Positions 33,401 through 46,290 of a DNA stretch of 64,000 bases are shown piece after piece (within the stretch, counting starts at the first letter, position 1; the number at the start of each line of letters is the position of its first letter). This DNA comes from Diphasiastrum complanatum. Its lineage: Eukaryota; Streptophyta; Lycopodiopsida; Lycopodiales; Lycopodiaceae. Under the pieces are notes generated by a model. The model had not been told where the DNA came from. It did no database searches and worked only from the letters and a program-made list of their open reading frames with translations. The position numbers were made by a program, and so were the translations under genes. The stretch lies in contig CM055103.1 of NCBI GenBank assembly GCA_029204225.1, positions 56,005,078-56,069,077 of the forward strand, written 5' to 3'.

Positions 33401-34000
33401 AACGTGATTAATTCAAGTATTTCATGCGGTAAAACACATCTACGTAGAATATTGTCTGATCCACGACAATACAATTGTCCTGCAATCAATTGATAAGGTT
33501 GAGACTTATGAATCAATTGCCTCTTCTGTACTTTTCTCAAAGAGTCATTCGGTTGTCCTAGCATCAGATACTTAACAATATCCGTTGTCCAATCAGGTAC
33601 TGCCTCTACATAGAATAATACAACATCTGGTAATTCATCATCCACTTCAGTATTAACTGGTGCGAATTCAATTCGCGAAACGTGGTCGACTAGATAATGT
33701 TGCTTCCTCTTACGAACCACAATTCGAAAGTCAAATTCAGTCAATAACAATAACCATCTTGCAATACGCCCAGTATTGCACATCTTGTTTACCAAGTAAA
33801 GTAATGGCTGGTGATCTGTATAAAATGCAAAGTGCGTTTCCATGAGGTAAATTTTTGGACCGAAAAAATCATGGCTAACGCTTCACGTTCTGTTGTTGAA
33901 TAGTTCTTCTCTAGATCTGTAAGCTGTCTGCTTGCAAATCGTATTGGATAGTCCTTCTTATAGTCAAGTGGCTGCGTCAAAAACTGATCCAATTGCATAT
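33244..34000 (-). pseudogene. Gypsy RNase H and spacer
   Basis: Reads DYKKDYPIRFASRQLTDLEK, NYSTTEREALAMIFSVQKF, then FYTDHQPLLYLVNKMCNTGR and IARWLLLLTEFDF, the standard Ty3/Gypsy RNase H order, followed by an H2C2 integrase N-terminus near YCRGSDNILRRCVLPHE and FSHDGMGGGHFSTD. One frameshift near 33845 separates the two halves. Confidence 0.92.
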
Positions 34001-34800
34001 TTCAAGGCATCAGTGTGAACATGAAACTCAATCGTCCAATCTGGAGAACGCAGTATCGGTTCTGAAGTTAATGTTTTTTTTAATTTTTCAAAGGCTTCTA
34101 ATGCCTCTACTATCCAAATAGGAACAATAGTAAGTTTGTATATAGGTCTTGCTGAATCCGCAAAGAAGATAATAAAAATTCGATAATAATTCGCATGACC
34201 CATAAACACATCAACTCCACGAATTGTTGTTGGCGGTGGCAATTCCACAATAACCTTGATTTTGGAATAATCTGTGGCAATGCCATGTCTCGATATCACA
34301 TGCCCAAGCACAACTTTGTGAGAAACCCATATCTGGCATTTTTTCTGGATTTAGGAAAATTTGGGTTTGTATATGTGCTATGGACTCCAAGGTCATCCAA
34401 GTAAATTTCAAGAAATTTCTGTAGATAATCTTTAAAAGCAAATTGCATTACTCTTTGGAACGAACTTGGTGTATTACATAGTCCAAACGACATTACTTTG
34501 TAAGCATAGGTGCCCCATTCTGTTGCAAAAGCTATTTTGTGACGATCTACAGGTGCAATCTTGACCTGGTTGTAACCACTAAATTCATCCAGAAAACTAT
34601 AAGCTTCCGCTCTAGCAAGGCGATCCAAAATGCTTTCAGTAAAAGGTAATGGAAAGTGATCCTTCCGTGTCAATTTGTTCAAGGCCTTGATATTTACACA
34701 AATTCTCAATTTTCCATTCTTCTTAGGAACAATGACAATCGGTGAAACCCATTTTGTATGCTTGATCTCATAAATGAAATCGACGTCAAGCAGTCTCTGA
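33964..34800 (-). pseudogene. Gypsy reverse transcriptase
   Basis: Contains the Gypsy RT blocks INIKALNKLTRKDHFPLP-like, ILDRLARAEAYSFLDEFSGY, IAFATEWGTYAYKVMSFGLC, NTPSSFQRVMQFAF and the catalytic EIYLDDLGVHS (YLDD). It then continues in another frame with LGHVISRHGIATDYSKIKVI. It copies element RNA to DNA. The YLDD Asp pair is intact, but the frame breaks near 34300. Confidence 0.93.
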
Positions 34801-34810
34801 AGCTCTTTCT

Positions 34811-35510
34811 TTATCCAATCTGCAACATTAGAATTACAGCGATAGAACCTTGTAACCTTTCGAACTGCATCAGGTAAGGTATGGTGTGTTCAATAATTGA
34901 CGTCGAAATATCCTTGAGATCTTGATAAGTCCATGCAAAGCAATCTTGATACTTAATAGATATCGTTTGGAACGCTTCAAACTGTTCAGGATTAAGTTGT
35001 GATCCAGCTTGTACAATCTTTTCTGATTCTCCTGGTTCAGCAAGATTCATAGGCTGTGTCCTAGCTGGGCCATCATAAACATCTTTCGATTCTGGCACCT
35101 GTTCTTTGGGTTCATGATGTGCTTTGGGTAACATGATAACCACATCATCCAGTGTATAGCATTTAAAATGTTTGGGCATATCATGCTAGACTACATCTGC
35201 TTGTTCTTTGTCAAAAGGACATGTCTTGGATCTTTGCTTAGCCTTTTTAGCAGGCATTGATCGTGGAGGTGATGACTTCCGAGAAGATAAACTCTTCTTC
35301 GAAGGTGAAGACTTCCTAGACGATGATGTCTTCCTAGAACTCTGACTTGTAGAATCATCCTTGACTTTTCCTTTGTCTTTATCCAATAAGGGTGGCACAT
35401 TCTTTGAATCAATCCTTTGAGGAGGGTTTTTCCATTTCAGGACCGTATTATAATGTTGCTTGGCTTGTTTCTTCATCATTGAACCTGTGATCTTGTCTTC
35501 CTTCAATATA
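34811..35510 (-). pseudogene. Gypsy pol spacer upstream of RT
   Basis: Two frames: a Ser/Lys-rich low-complexity stretch (SRKTSSSRKSSPSKKSLSSR, 35506-35186) and a segment with NPEQFEAFQTISIKYQDCFA and WTYQDLKDIS, which is the usual lead-in to Gypsy RT (DVFAWTYDDLKGI type). It belongs to the same polyprotein as the RT. Confidence 0.75.
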
Positions 35511-35846
35511 ACTGCTTTTGGTCATTTTATTGTTGGCTCATCAGGAGTATTATGCACTCCAAATCTGGTTAGATCCATATGATCTAGACTCTGCTCAGTA
35601 AGTTTTGCATTGTCATCATAAGTCAAGGCATGACTCACATGAATGAGTTCATCTTCGATCGAAAATATGGTATAGGCTCCATTGATATCCAAGCTACACT
35701 CCCAAATTTTTTACTGGTTGGTCACAAGTATGATCCGTTGTTGATGAATTATCATCCTCTTTTTGAACAACTGGTCTGATAGTCCAAGTTATAGGATCAA
35801 CCTTGATTGGACGTTCACGATTTTCAAAAGTGATTTTTTTGATACC

Positions 35847-36548
35847 CTAGTTATGAATTACTTGCGCAACTTGTAACCATGGGCGTCCCAATAGGACTCG
35901 ATAGACATTTGGTGCTTCTGGTAAGTCCATTACTACAAAAGTAATGATGAACTGTACTCTGGCAATTCTGACAGGTATATCTTCAACCATTCCTCGCGGA
36001 CAAACTGTCGTTTGATCAGCTAGCTTAATGGAAAAAGTCGCAGGCTTTATCTTTGTAAGGCCCCATTTTGCACATAGCTTTGTAGAAATCAGGCTAACTC
36101 CCGAATCGCCATCTATCACGGCTCCTTCATTAGGAAATTGTCTATGTTGTATCGGCAGGGTGATATTTTTTTGTTCACTTTTCCAAGCTGCTTCGACATG
36201 GAGTACTTCATTAGATTCTTCAAATCCAACACAAAAAAGTGGCTCCTGATGGAGTTCTGGTTTAGCTTGAGTTAACTTTTGCACTAATACTTCTTTTGCT
36301 TTTGGCACCAACTTCAGGAACTCTCCTAACGAAATATTTATCTTACTAGACAAAATATTCATGAGAAGTTCTGTTTGCGGTGCTTCCGGTTCAGTCATCC
36401 TGAAGGGTTTTTCATGATGATGCAACTGAGCATTCATATCTATACGTGAATTATTCGGTGGCTGCAATGGTGAAAAACAAACTTTAGCTATTGCTCTAGC
36501 AGCTTCAAGCTCCTCTTCTTCTTGCAGATGTTTAATCCACTGCCTCAT
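35847..36548 (-). pseudogene. Gypsy aspartic protease region
   Basis: Retropepsin-like part of the polyprotein. GAVIDGDSGVSLISTKLCAK carries the protease active-site motif as DSG, followed by KLADQTTVCPRGMVEDIPVR and the late MDLPEAPNVYRVLLGRPWL (ILLGRPWL is typical of plant Gypsy proteases). Preceded by a spacer with GEFLKLVPKAKEVLVQKLTQ. The stretch is open for 233 codons, so it is one of the better-kept parts of the element. The protease would process the polyprotein. Confidence 0.88.
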
Positions 36549-38090
36549 ATCCTGATATTTTTTTTTTTTTCTGTATGAAGATTTGGATAGACTCTAGATG
36601 CTGATGGTATAGAATTAACATGTACTGGATTTGTTACCGGTTCTTTCTGCTTTTGTGCTCTGGTGACCACCATCAAGGGTACATTTGGTTTATTCTGAGC
36701 TACCAATCTTTGCTTGATTGTTATCAAATTTACAGGAGCTATAGCCGGTGGTGGCTTCAGTCTTGCTGGACAGTCCTTATAACAATGCCCATAACACAGT
36801 CACAACAGAATGGTACAAATTTACCTTTATTTGGACATTCTACAACTCTGTGATTTTCTCCACATGCAAAGCATCCAAGTGGTCCTCTGGTCCAGTCTCT
36901 AGATGCTTGCTGTTGCGCGGTAGAGTAAATAGCATACTACCTTCTTGATCATTACCATAGTTCCATTGCTTGACACTTCTGTAAGGTTCTGGTTCCATCA
37001 AATTGGCAGGAGGAGCGAGGTGCTTTGGTGGGGTAGATAAGGCTAATCGTTTCGGGTATCCAAGAGCAGATTGTCGAGGTCTAGCTGCTGGATTTCCTCC
37101 ATAATGTGGTTCTCGATATCCCATCTGGCATAACGTTGCTGAATTATCCGAGGATTGAAGTTGCAAAAAGCAGTCTCATGATCAGGCGAATTACACAAAT
37201 GGCATATACTCATTTCCATTGATTTTTTCAATTGGAAACACTCATTCACTGTGTGATTTTCTGTACAAATAGAACAACAGACATTTTTTCTGGTAGGAAA
37301 AGTCTTTACAAACTTCTGAGGTTCTTGTTTGCTTGTCCATGGAAATCTTCCAATGCTTTGATCTTCTCATCAAATTGCTACTACATCTTTTCCATCTATT
37401 TCTGCTGGTTCTTCCCGAGTTTCTTGAGCTCATTGAGCATCATTTCAGTAGTAGCATTGACATTCGTTGATGCAATAGTGGTGGATGTCGTAGTGGTCCG
37501 CCCTGCTGTATAAGACAACATACTGATATTTGGCTCATCCTCTGAATCTTCATCCGCCTCCCGAATTGCATCATCCATAGCATATTGCAATATTGCGTAC
37601 TCATTATGGCATTTCAGCTCACGTTTGATCCTTTTAGGTAAACCTGACAAAAACCACATAATCATGGCATTTTCGTTAATCAACTCAGGTTCGCACTCAG
37701 ATCTGAGGCGTTTTACCCATTTAATGTAATCTTGAACCATTTCTCGCTTTCTCATTTTAATTTTACTTAAAAGTAGGAAAGGATCTTCCATAAACTTCCG
37801 AGGTCTGAACCGTGTGCTCGTTTAACAGTCTCCCAATCTGTACGTTCAGTTTCATCTTGATTATAGTACCAATCTTGTGCTGCACCTATTAAGGCCATAG
37901 GAAAAAGCTTAAGTTTATCTTGGGGAAAAACTTCGCCATAGACTTCACAAGATTCAAAATAGATCTGAAGAAATCTAACTGGATCTATTAATCCATTGTA
38001 TTTGTGTAGATCCAAACGGCGTGCTCTTCTAATAGTGATTGGATTGACTTCTTGAGGAGCACCTCCAGGAGCACCTTCAGGGGCAACCAT
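36545..38090 (-). pseudogene. Gypsy Gag
   Basis: Starts at an ATG at 38090 (MVAPEGAPGGAPQEVNPITI), then RRLDLHKYNGLIDPVRFLQI and ALIGAAQDWYYN, the retrotransposon Gag fold. A second frame continues KMRKREMVQDYIKWVKRLRS, and a third holds a knuckle-like CHLCNSPDHETAFCNF near 37200. The ATG is preceded by leader sequence and no upstream in-frame coding is seen. Frameshifts near 37790 and 37390 disrupt it. Gag would form the particle that packages element RNA. Confidence 0.88.
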
Positions 38091-38099
38091 CTTTACAGA

Positions 38100-39008
38100 T
38101 TAAATCAAGCAGACAATGAGATTGGATCTGGATTTTTAATCAAAACTATCTCAGATCAGATCTGCTAGATCTCTTCCACATGACAAGAATTAGATTCCTA
38201 TATCGTGAAAAAGATTCCTCAAATCAACCAATCGATACTTCTCAAAAAATGAACAAATTCTCAGAATCTAAATCAAACTGTATCAGATTTGATCCAAAAT
38301 TTGACAGGGACTTGATCTGGAAAATCAAAACCTAAAAATAGAACTAGGCGAAGATTGGCTCAACGAAGGTTCAGCAATGCTATTTTTGATAAAAACTCTC
38401 TAATCAGGCTTTTCTGACAAATTTTATGAAAATAACCTTTGCCAAACGTTCAGACTGAAAATTGGAAACAGATTAGGCTACGGTAGAATTGGCAAAGGTT
38501 TCTGGCACACAAAAGACGTAGTTTCTATAGTTTGGTGAGGGTAAAAATAGAAAATTTCTATGATCTGGATAGAATGAATCAGAAGCATAGTTGCCCTTTC
38601 CATATGGAATCGCTACCTGAGCTAGAATCGCTATGATTTAAGTACAGAATTAATTACTATCAATAGAATAGGCTGAAAACTCGACGAAGGTTCTGGCAAA
38701 GAAACAAGAGTAATATTGGAATTTTTGCAAAAAAGAGACGGTTTTGGGCAAAAATATGTCAATATGACAACTGATCCTCTAAGAAACCTTCTATTTCTGA
38801 TATTATTCTTTGTCGACCTGGTAGTAGATAGATCTGAATCACACCTATGCACAGTGAATCGAGCAAAGATTCTTTTTTTGTATTTTTAGGGTTTTGGTGA
38901 TTTTTTGTTGTTTTTTGATGGTTTTTCTGATGTTTCTAGAAATCTGCTCGGAAGGATTGTTCGCCCGTCAAACTGAAGGTTCTGTGATCAAAATCGATGG
39001 TGTTTGTA
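38100..39008 (-). mobile_element. Gypsy 5' leader/LTR zone
   Basis: Non-coding sequence to the right of Gag, with AACGAAGGTT/GGCAAAGGTT words also present left of the integrase. No convincing PBS or TG...CA edge was found. It ends abruptly at Copia coding sequence near 39010. Confidence 0.4.
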
Positions 39009-39009
39009 A

Positions 39010-39250
39010 CTCAACGAACGTTTCCTGCCGAGAGGAAGAATAGGACTTTACGTGAAAGTGCTAAAGCCATGAGGTTAAGTGCTAACCTTGATAAGCCATT
39101 TTGGGATCAAGCTTTGTTTTGTGCTAATTTCTTGTGCAATAAGTGGCCGAGTGCTATTTTGGATGGAAGGACACCTTTTGAGATGTTGTTCAAGAGAGGA
39201 GGCCGAGTGTCAACTTTTTTAGAACTTTTGGATGCACATGATATGTGAAC
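39010..39250 (+). pseudogene. Copia integrase C-terminal fragment
   Basis: Begins within the integrase Glu motif (AERKNRTLRESAKAMRLSAN) and continues FWDQALFCANFLCNK and PSAILDGRTPFEMLF, then shifts frame. The element is 5'-truncated at the junction with the Gypsy leader. It is the same family as the tail at 11.2 kb. Confidence 0.9.
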
Positions 39251-39484
39251 ATTAGTCTTGATGATAGAACCAAGGAGGATCCATCTTCAAAGTAATGTAT
39301 TTTTGTTGGATATAGTGAGGTGAGTAAAGCCTACAAGGTTTACATTCCTTCCATAACAAAGTGATTGTTGGTAGAGATGTCATTTTTTATGAGGAGAACA
39401 TTCCAAAAGTGTCTTCAAGCATTATTGATGGTGATGTGGATGGATCTAACATTCTTGATGTTGATGTAAAGGACCCTACTTTAG

Positions 39485-40162
39485 ATGAAGAATGGAACAT
39501 GGAGATTGGTGGAGTTACCTGAGGACAAGAAATCTATTGGATGCAAATGTATCTTCAAGGTGAAGACAAACCAAGATGGATCTATCAACAAGTACAAGGC
39601 AAGGTTAGTGGCGAAAGGATATGCTCAAGATCAAGGGATTGTCTATGATGAGACCTTTGCACCCGTGGCAAAGATGGTAAGCATTCGAGTCATCATCTCA
39701 CTTGCTACTCTTTATGGATGGGATCTATGGCAATTGGACATTACAAATGTTTTTTTGAATGTTGAACTTGAGGAGGAAGGGTACATGGATCAACTCGAGA
39801 GGTACATTTCTTCTACAAAGCCAAATCATGTGTGTCTACTACAAGAGGGTTTGTATAGCCTTAAGCAAGCACCAAGGAGTTGGTATGCTAAGCTTAACAC
39901 TTGTTTACTCTCTCAAGGATTTGTTATGAGTGAGTATGATCATTCACTTTATTATAGGTTTTCTGGAAATGATGTTACCATATTGCTAATCTATGTGGAT
40001 GATATCATCTTGAGTGGTAGAAACAATCAAGATGTGGAGGATATCAAGAGTGCTCTTAAGAAGGAATTTGAGATGCATGATCTTGGTAATTTGCATTACC
40101 TTCTAGGAATAGAAGTGATTGGATCTTCTCACTCTACTCATTTGTCAAGAGAAATATGCTAA
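39485..40162 (+). pseudogene. Copia reverse transcriptase
   Basis: Open for 225 codons and well preserved: NGTWRLVELPEDKKSIGCKC, KARLVAKGYAQDQGIVYDET, FAPVAKMVSIRVIISLATLY, WDLWQLDITNVFLN, QEGLYSLKQAPRSWYAKLN and the catalytic LLIYVDDIILSG (YVDD intact), then FEMHDLGNLHYLLGIEV. It shifts frame near 40140. It lacks a start of its own because it is part of a polyprotein. Confidence 0.95.
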
Positions 40163-40946
40163 TTCTATTCTAGAAAGACTTCATATGGTAGATGCAAAAG
40201 CTTGTGATACACCAATGGAATCTCATGTAAAGCTAACTATAAGAGATAATGAAATATCCTTCAAGAACATTACTCTCTATAGGAAGCTAGTTGGTTCACT
40301 CATCTATCTAACCATTACTAGACCAAATCTAAGATAATTGAATGAATTCATGCAAGATCCTAGTGAGGAGCATTGGAAGCTAGGAAAACGAGTTTTGAGG
40401 TACATCATTGGAACTCGAGATTTTGGCATATTGTATGAGGGATCATCATTTGGATTTTTAGATTCGGACTATGCTGGAGATATAATGGATAGGAAATCCA
40501 TTAGTGCTCATTGTATTTTCATAGGTGATGGAGCTATATCATGGATGTCGAAGAAACAAGCCACTATCTCATTGTCATCTAGTGAGGCCGAGTATAAAGC
40601 TCTTACACATTGCACAAAGGAGATGGTATGGATCAAGAGGATGATCAAGGATATTCACTTGCTGGATTTCCCAGAGAGCCCAATCATATTTTGTGACAAT
40701 CTATCAGCCCAAAGGTTGGCAACCAATCCTATCTTTCATGCTAGGAGCAAGCACATTGAAGTGGCATATCACTTTGTGAGGGAGCAAATCATAGCAAAGG
40801 AGATGGAGCTTCAACATGTGTCCTCAAGGGAATGTGTGGTTGATATCTTCACCAAAGCATTGGGAAAGGACTTGTTCATTAAGCATAGGACTTTACTTGG
40901 AGTGTTATCAAAGTCTATGCTAAAACTAGTTGAAGAGGGAGTGTGA
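40119..40946 (+). pseudogene. Copia RNase H and polyprotein end
   Basis: Reads ACDTPMESHVKLTI and YRKLVGSLIYLTITRPNLR, then a stop at 40335, then FLDSDYAGDIMDRKSISAHC, ISWMSKKQATISLSSSEAEY, FCDNLSAQRLATNPIFHARS, KHIEVAYHFV and VDIFTKALGKDLF. It ends GVLSKSMLKLVEEGV, as in the 11.2-kb copy. One stop between the RT link and RNase H inactivates it. Confidence 0.95.
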
Positions 40947-41240
40947 GAAATTCAACTAGTTTAGCCTATTTTGGTTATATTTGTATATTTGACAATTGAG
41001 ACCAATTTTCATATTAGACTTAGAGGTTGACTTCTCAAAGTTATATTAGTCTAAAAGTATTTGAATAAATACTTTTTGAAAGTGTGTAAAATGTAGAAGT
41101 CGAGTTTTAGTAGATCAAATTTGAATGTTGGGTACATTGAATCTAGTCAAATAGTAGGGTTTTCATTATGGAGGAAAACCAAGTGGCAATTTAGGTTTTG
41201 GACCTGTTATAAAAGGATGTAACTCTCTCTCTCTCTCATT
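40942..41240 (+). mobile_element. Copia 3' LTR, interrupted by CT expansion
   Basis: Starts TGTGAGAAATTCAACTAG after the polypurine tract. Collinear with the LTR at 11354 up to the TATAAAAGGATGTAACTC promoter region, where it runs into a rearranged hairpin and CT tract. The rest of the LTR is not recognisable. Confidence 0.8.
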
Positions 41241-41305
41241 CATCCTTTTATAACAAGTCCAAAACCAAGTGGCAATTTAGGTTTTGGACCTGTTATAAAA
41301 GGATG
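41241..41305. repeat. Inverted duplication of LTR promoter
   Basis: Arms 41241-41266 and 41280-41305 are 26 bp each with one mismatch and a 13-nt loop. Each arm carries the TATAAAAGG/CCTTTTATA box, so two promoter boxes face outward. This came from an inverted duplication of the adjacent LTR segment. Confidence 0.9.
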
Positions 41306-41306
41306 T

Positions 41307-41408
<102 letters not shown>

Positions 41409-41409
41409 C

Positions 41410-44207
41410 GTGCTTTGTCGCAGTTCAAGCACTCACACATGAATGACAACAAAACGACTCGATGTTTGCAAAGGATGGATGGCTAGCCTATTACTTGGGA
41501 TAGTTTCATTTGCGACAACGCCCACCAGATGCAAGCAAGATGTCAAAAGTTGAAAAGAACAATTTCATGGGAGATCTTCTATGGAGCAATTGGTCTTCAT
41601 TTGGGTACCTTCAAAACTGAAACTCACTAAGCATGGGTGATATCCAGTGTCAGTTGGGTTTTCCCTCAAAGAAGAAAGACTCGGATCCTCTTTAGAGATT
41701 GGCAACAAGTTAGACCAAGCCATAATCCTAGCAGATGGAAAGCAAAGTGTTGAAAAGGCTCTTGTTTGAGAACCCTACTCTAAGTCCGATCAGCTCATTT
41801 TATAAGTGAAGGGAAACTATCACACACACCTATCTCTTGGTGCAAATTTTGAATGAAAATTGATCAAAATGGGGAAAAATTTAAGGTGACCTAGCCATAC
41901 TCACATGAGGAGGTCTCTGTTCTGCACCACGGACCGAACTGGGGCAACTCGGAGAGGTCGTGGCTGTCGCCCCTGGGCAGCTGGTGAGTTCTGAGTAATC
42001 AGGCTCGTTGGGGGAACTACCTTCCCCATAGCATGCCAATGCACCGTGAGTGTCGGGCTCGCCTTGCCGCACTAAGTCCATTTTTACAACACTAGTGCGG
42101 CAGCCAAGCCTCCAGCTAGGGTTTAGTGGGTGTGACCCCCACACGGCCTGCACCTACATGGTGTTGGTGCCTACTACTTCGTCTGTTGGGGGCGGCCGCG
42201 GTCAAACGCGGGAGGAAAAGCTGAAGGGAAGCATTTGTGGCCCGACGGTAATAACTCTGGTACATGGGTTTCCCCTGCTACGTTTATGGAAGCTAGCAAA
42301 AAAAAAAAATGGTGAACTTTGGACCTAATAAGTTGACAAGTTTTTGTTGTGGAAAGGAAAGCTTGCCATAGGCTTTCTCTGGACAACAATGATGAGGAGA
42401 CATAATGAGTATGCTGAATGGTGTTACATGTAAATCAGCCATCAACAAATGAACTGTGAAAATTGAGTCTTGCACGAGAGACTTGGTACTTCGAACGCTA
42501 AGGGACAGTTCGTATTGAAATCGGACTAGTGCAAACTCTGGGTGCATGTGTCTGATTCAAAGAGAGCTAGTTGAAGCCCAACTAGGTGTACACTTCTTGT
42601 TTTGACTGTGACGCAACTGACCAATGATGGAATTGTGAAAGTCAAGTTTTGTGCGACGGACATGGTGCTTCAAACAAACGCGAAGAGATAGTTTGTATGC
42701 GGATCAAACTGGTGCAACCCCTTGGCTCTCCACGAGGTCGATAGTTACATTTGGACTGATTCAAAGACAGATACTTCAAGGAGTTTCAAAGTCAAAAAGA
42801 CAAAAGTGACATGGGCAAACATTTCACAAGAAAAGCCTCTGTCACCAGTTAATAAGGTTCTTGGGTTTTACGTAAGCGATCTTTTCCCAGACAAAGTAAT
42901 ATTTTCAAGTTATGTAATTTTTCAAAGAAAGAGCTAAGCCTCCGACTTGTCGTGTACCAGCTACCATGTTAATAAAAAGTGGCCATTAAATTGAGTACTA
43001 TGTCAAGTAGCTTAAATGTATAGTTATTTTTAATTGGGAGACACTTTACTTTAATCTGACATCTGATGAGGACATCAGATTTTTAAAAGGTGGGGTAGAC
43101 GTTGTAGTGCTACCTTTACAAGCTTTATTTCCGGCGCCACTGGTGCCAACAGAACATTACGGAAATTTTTTGAATTTTAGTTCAAAAATTGCCAAACTTT
43201 TGATAGCCATAACTTTCTCTACAAGACACCAAATTGGTCATTGTAAAGCATAGTACGAAGGGAGAGTAGGTCTACAAGACACTTGCCACATCACCCTGCC
43301 ACCTAGGCTTCACACGTGTGAGCTGTAACTGAGGTAGGAGGGTGCACTTCTACAAGGTGACATCTTCAAAAACCCATCTCCATCTTAATAAGCACCCAAT
43401 CGGAGGTTACAAGCACTCTTCTAAGGTCCATTAGAGAGGCATAGAGGCTTCTATCAGGTCCAACAAGCAATCATAGGCTTTGATCATGCAAAAAAAGCAA
43501 TTTTGGACTCCTTCAACAAGCAAAACTTCAATATAATGGTGCCTAAGTCTCACACAACCAAATTGGAGACATGATGGCTCAAAACAGATTTAAGCTTGTA
43601 ACAAGATCCAATAGGTTCAGACCACCATTTGATAGGTGTTCATGCTCAAAAGGCCCCAAAAATACACTATTTTTTGACTTTTTGAGACTTTTAATGGTGT
43701 CCAATCCTAACCAAACTTCATGAAAGCCTTAGAACAGCTCCATTACACCTCTAAAAACGTGCATGCAAAGTATTGGTCATGAATTTAATAAAGAACCCCA
43801 AGATTAGTCCAAAAACCATAAAAAAACCATGTTTTTTTTTTACCAATTTTGACCAAAATTTGTGGATCAAATCTACAATTAAGTGCAATCAGACCCAAAT
43901 CCCTGTATCAATTACATGCAAGCACTACAAGTTTTGATTTCAGTCAATTATGGATTCTATAGCCCATTTCTAGTCCAAAAACCCCAATTTTTGGCTAAAT
44001 ATCACTATCTAAGCACCCTTTTTGACTTTTCAACCGACATGCAATCATTAGATCCAATCAATATTATTGTTTTTCCTGATATCTCAGATCCAAATGGATA
44101 TTAAAATAGGTGATCCAAGTAGCTTTCCCTGTTCCACAATTAGATTAGATTTCAACCAAGCAAATCCACTCAAATCAAGCAAAATTATCCCAACCTAACT
44201 CTAAATG
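41410..44207. other. Unassigned stretch
   Basis: No gene recognised. 41890-42250 is clearly more GC-rich than its surroundings, with paired words such as TTGCCGCACTAAGTCC and ACTAGTGCGGCAGCC, possibly an old short element. Related words (TGTGAAA.TCAAGTTTTG..CGA.GGACATGGTGCTTC-type) recur around 42455-42500 and 42640-42690, a diverged duplication. The right part (43100-44207) is likely leader sequence of the outer retroelement whose PBS is at 50.49 kb. Confidence 0.35.
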
Positions 44208-44212
44208 CAGAT
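44208..44212. repeat. Target-site duplication CAGAT (left)
   Basis: Identical to 50401-50405 immediately outside the right LTR; the 5-bp size fits LTR retrotransposon integration. Confidence 0.9.
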
Positions 44213-45368
44213 TGCTGACATCTTCAGAGCCTATAGAATATGTTAACTAGTCTTCCTTGTTTCTTGTTTACAAGAACTATTTTCTACCTGTTTAGAGGCT
44301 TGTTGGCATTTGTTGAATGTTAGCTTCTTAGTTCAATGCCGAAACCAGGCAGAAGGGACTGATATCGATGTAGTAAATATCCTGCATGTCAGAGGACAAT
44401 CCAGGGAAGTCACTCTGGAACTAATGCACATGCATAAACAACCACTCATACATGCCAAAACGTTCAACCATAAAATCAGTGTGCAAATCCGTTGAACAAA
44501 CAATGAAATTCTACTTCTACTTTGCTGCAAAATGAACTAAAATCAGATCCTACACTACTTTACTTGCATAAATTGACAAAACAAGAAACAAGAACTAATC
44601 TACAACATGTTAGAAGTCCAAGAATCAAGAAACTAACCAGTCTTTTGATTCTTGGACATTCCAAGAACATCAAGAACTAGAATGTTAGAGAATATGCAAG
44701 ATTTATGCCACATTTCTAGCCTATTTAGTTTACTTGAATGCTGGCTCCTACATTAATTCACAAGAAAACATGAAATCTAATCCACAACTAGGAAAGCAAG
44801 AAAACTAATCCACTCTAAATCCACAACCACACACAATATGAATGGAAGGGCATGATCATAGGGGCATCACTCAAGAAAACCATCATGATCAAGGAGCTCA
44901 ATGGATGCATCTAACTCATGGAGGCTCTTCTCATTTCAGCATGGAGTTGATACAATACACAAAAATCTCCTCTTCACAAAGAGGGAGTCTCTTAAATAAG
45001 CAAGAGAGCTCCTTAGGTGGCATCCTAGTGGAATTTTCACATTTCACAAATTACAAGTGGAATATTGCTCTCCACTAGAGGTCACCATCAAAAGGTGGCT
45101 CACTCTACTTTCTTTAAGAGGGGTCTACTTGCATTTATTACATTTGCCTAGAAATACTAGTTCCTACATGGTCCTTCCATCTTCCGGGATTCACATGAGG
45201 CTTACACAGTTCTTACTTGTCATTACTAACTAGTATTCCTCAGCTCTCATACTCGGCTCTCAGTCTTCATTAGTCTTGTCTTCTCAGAGACCTCCTCAGT
45301 CTATGGTGAGAGGTGCTCTTGAGTTGCTCTATCCGAGTACCTTGGGGATTCGTCAGAATCAGCCAACA
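44213..45368 (-). repeat. 3' LTR of the 44-50 kb element
   Basis: Plus-strand ends TGCTGACA and CCAACA. Matches the right LTR almost base for base, for example GGAAGGGCATGATCATAGGGG in both. Confidence 0.93.
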
Positions 45369-45659
45369 TCATCCCACTCCTAATGTGTTGCAGGACCCAC
45401 TGCAACTCATATTGGACGATGTTGCTCTGCTTTGCATTGGCATCTTTGATCGTCACTTGGAAAAGCATAGATCCTCGTTTGCTTACATAAAACCAAGTGT
45501 TTATTGTCGCCGATCTTTATCACAAAAACTATTTTTCACAAATTGCTGCAATTGGATTAGAATGTCTTATTGCTATAGGTGGTTGACATTCTCAAAGTGG
45601 AGAGCTCTCAGCAACTTCAAAACTTGCATGCTCGAGTGCTTTCCATTTGTCTCTTTGTT

Positions 45660-46290
45660 TAGTCACTTGTATCTGCCATTGACGGTTTCATCTTTGGTTT
45701 CTTGGCAGATTCTATCTTTTGGGAGGTCTGTATCCTCCATTTGCCTCTGGGTGTTTCCATGGTTCTTCTCTCAGTTGAAGTTCCAATCTCAAGGAAAACC
45801 TTTGATCTGCAGGTTGCACAAAGTTTGATTATCAGTCTCAAGGGGATGGATTCATCAAAATTTGGTGGTAGGAACAGTTTTGGTTGGACGGTTTGGTAAC
45901 GGTAAGGAAACATGATGAAGGCTTGGTGGTAGGGTGAAGGAACTGATAGTTCTACAGTTGCAGCCTTGGACCCTTGCAATGTTGAGCTTTGACCACCACT
46001 TGTTGGGTGAGGAGCTTGCTTTATTTGCAGGTTCACGGTTGTCTTCATCTTTCTTTTTCTGCAACTCTTTCTTTTGATCCATTACTTTTGGATCTCTTTG
46101 GGCTTCATAGGAGGAGATCCAACTATCATTGCTCTAGAGAGTCTCTTTTGATCAAGATTGATCTGGCTCATCTATTGCTTAAGTTTTGTCCTTTCCTCCT
46201 CAGCTTCTTGGATCTTCCTCTTTAGTTCTTCTAGCTGCTTCGTCTGTTTTTGTAGGTCTTCTTTTGGCTGATCAACCATTGTAGGTGGTA
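45660..46290 (-). pseudogene. Coiled-coil/charged internal frames
   Basis: On the minus strand QKQTKQLEELKRKIQEAEEE looks like a coiled coil, followed by SRAMIVGSPPMKPKEIQK and, in another frame, KKELQKKKDEDNREPANKAS. A separate frame at 46292-46582 reads YPSHDENLSERETQALENQS. No known domain. It could be the second part of the Gag of this element or a remnant of pol replaced by other sequence. Confidence 0.35.

Noticed and set aside
41890-42250. tRNA-derived SINE
   Set aside because: No convincing B box (GGTTCGA-type) or A tail could be found.
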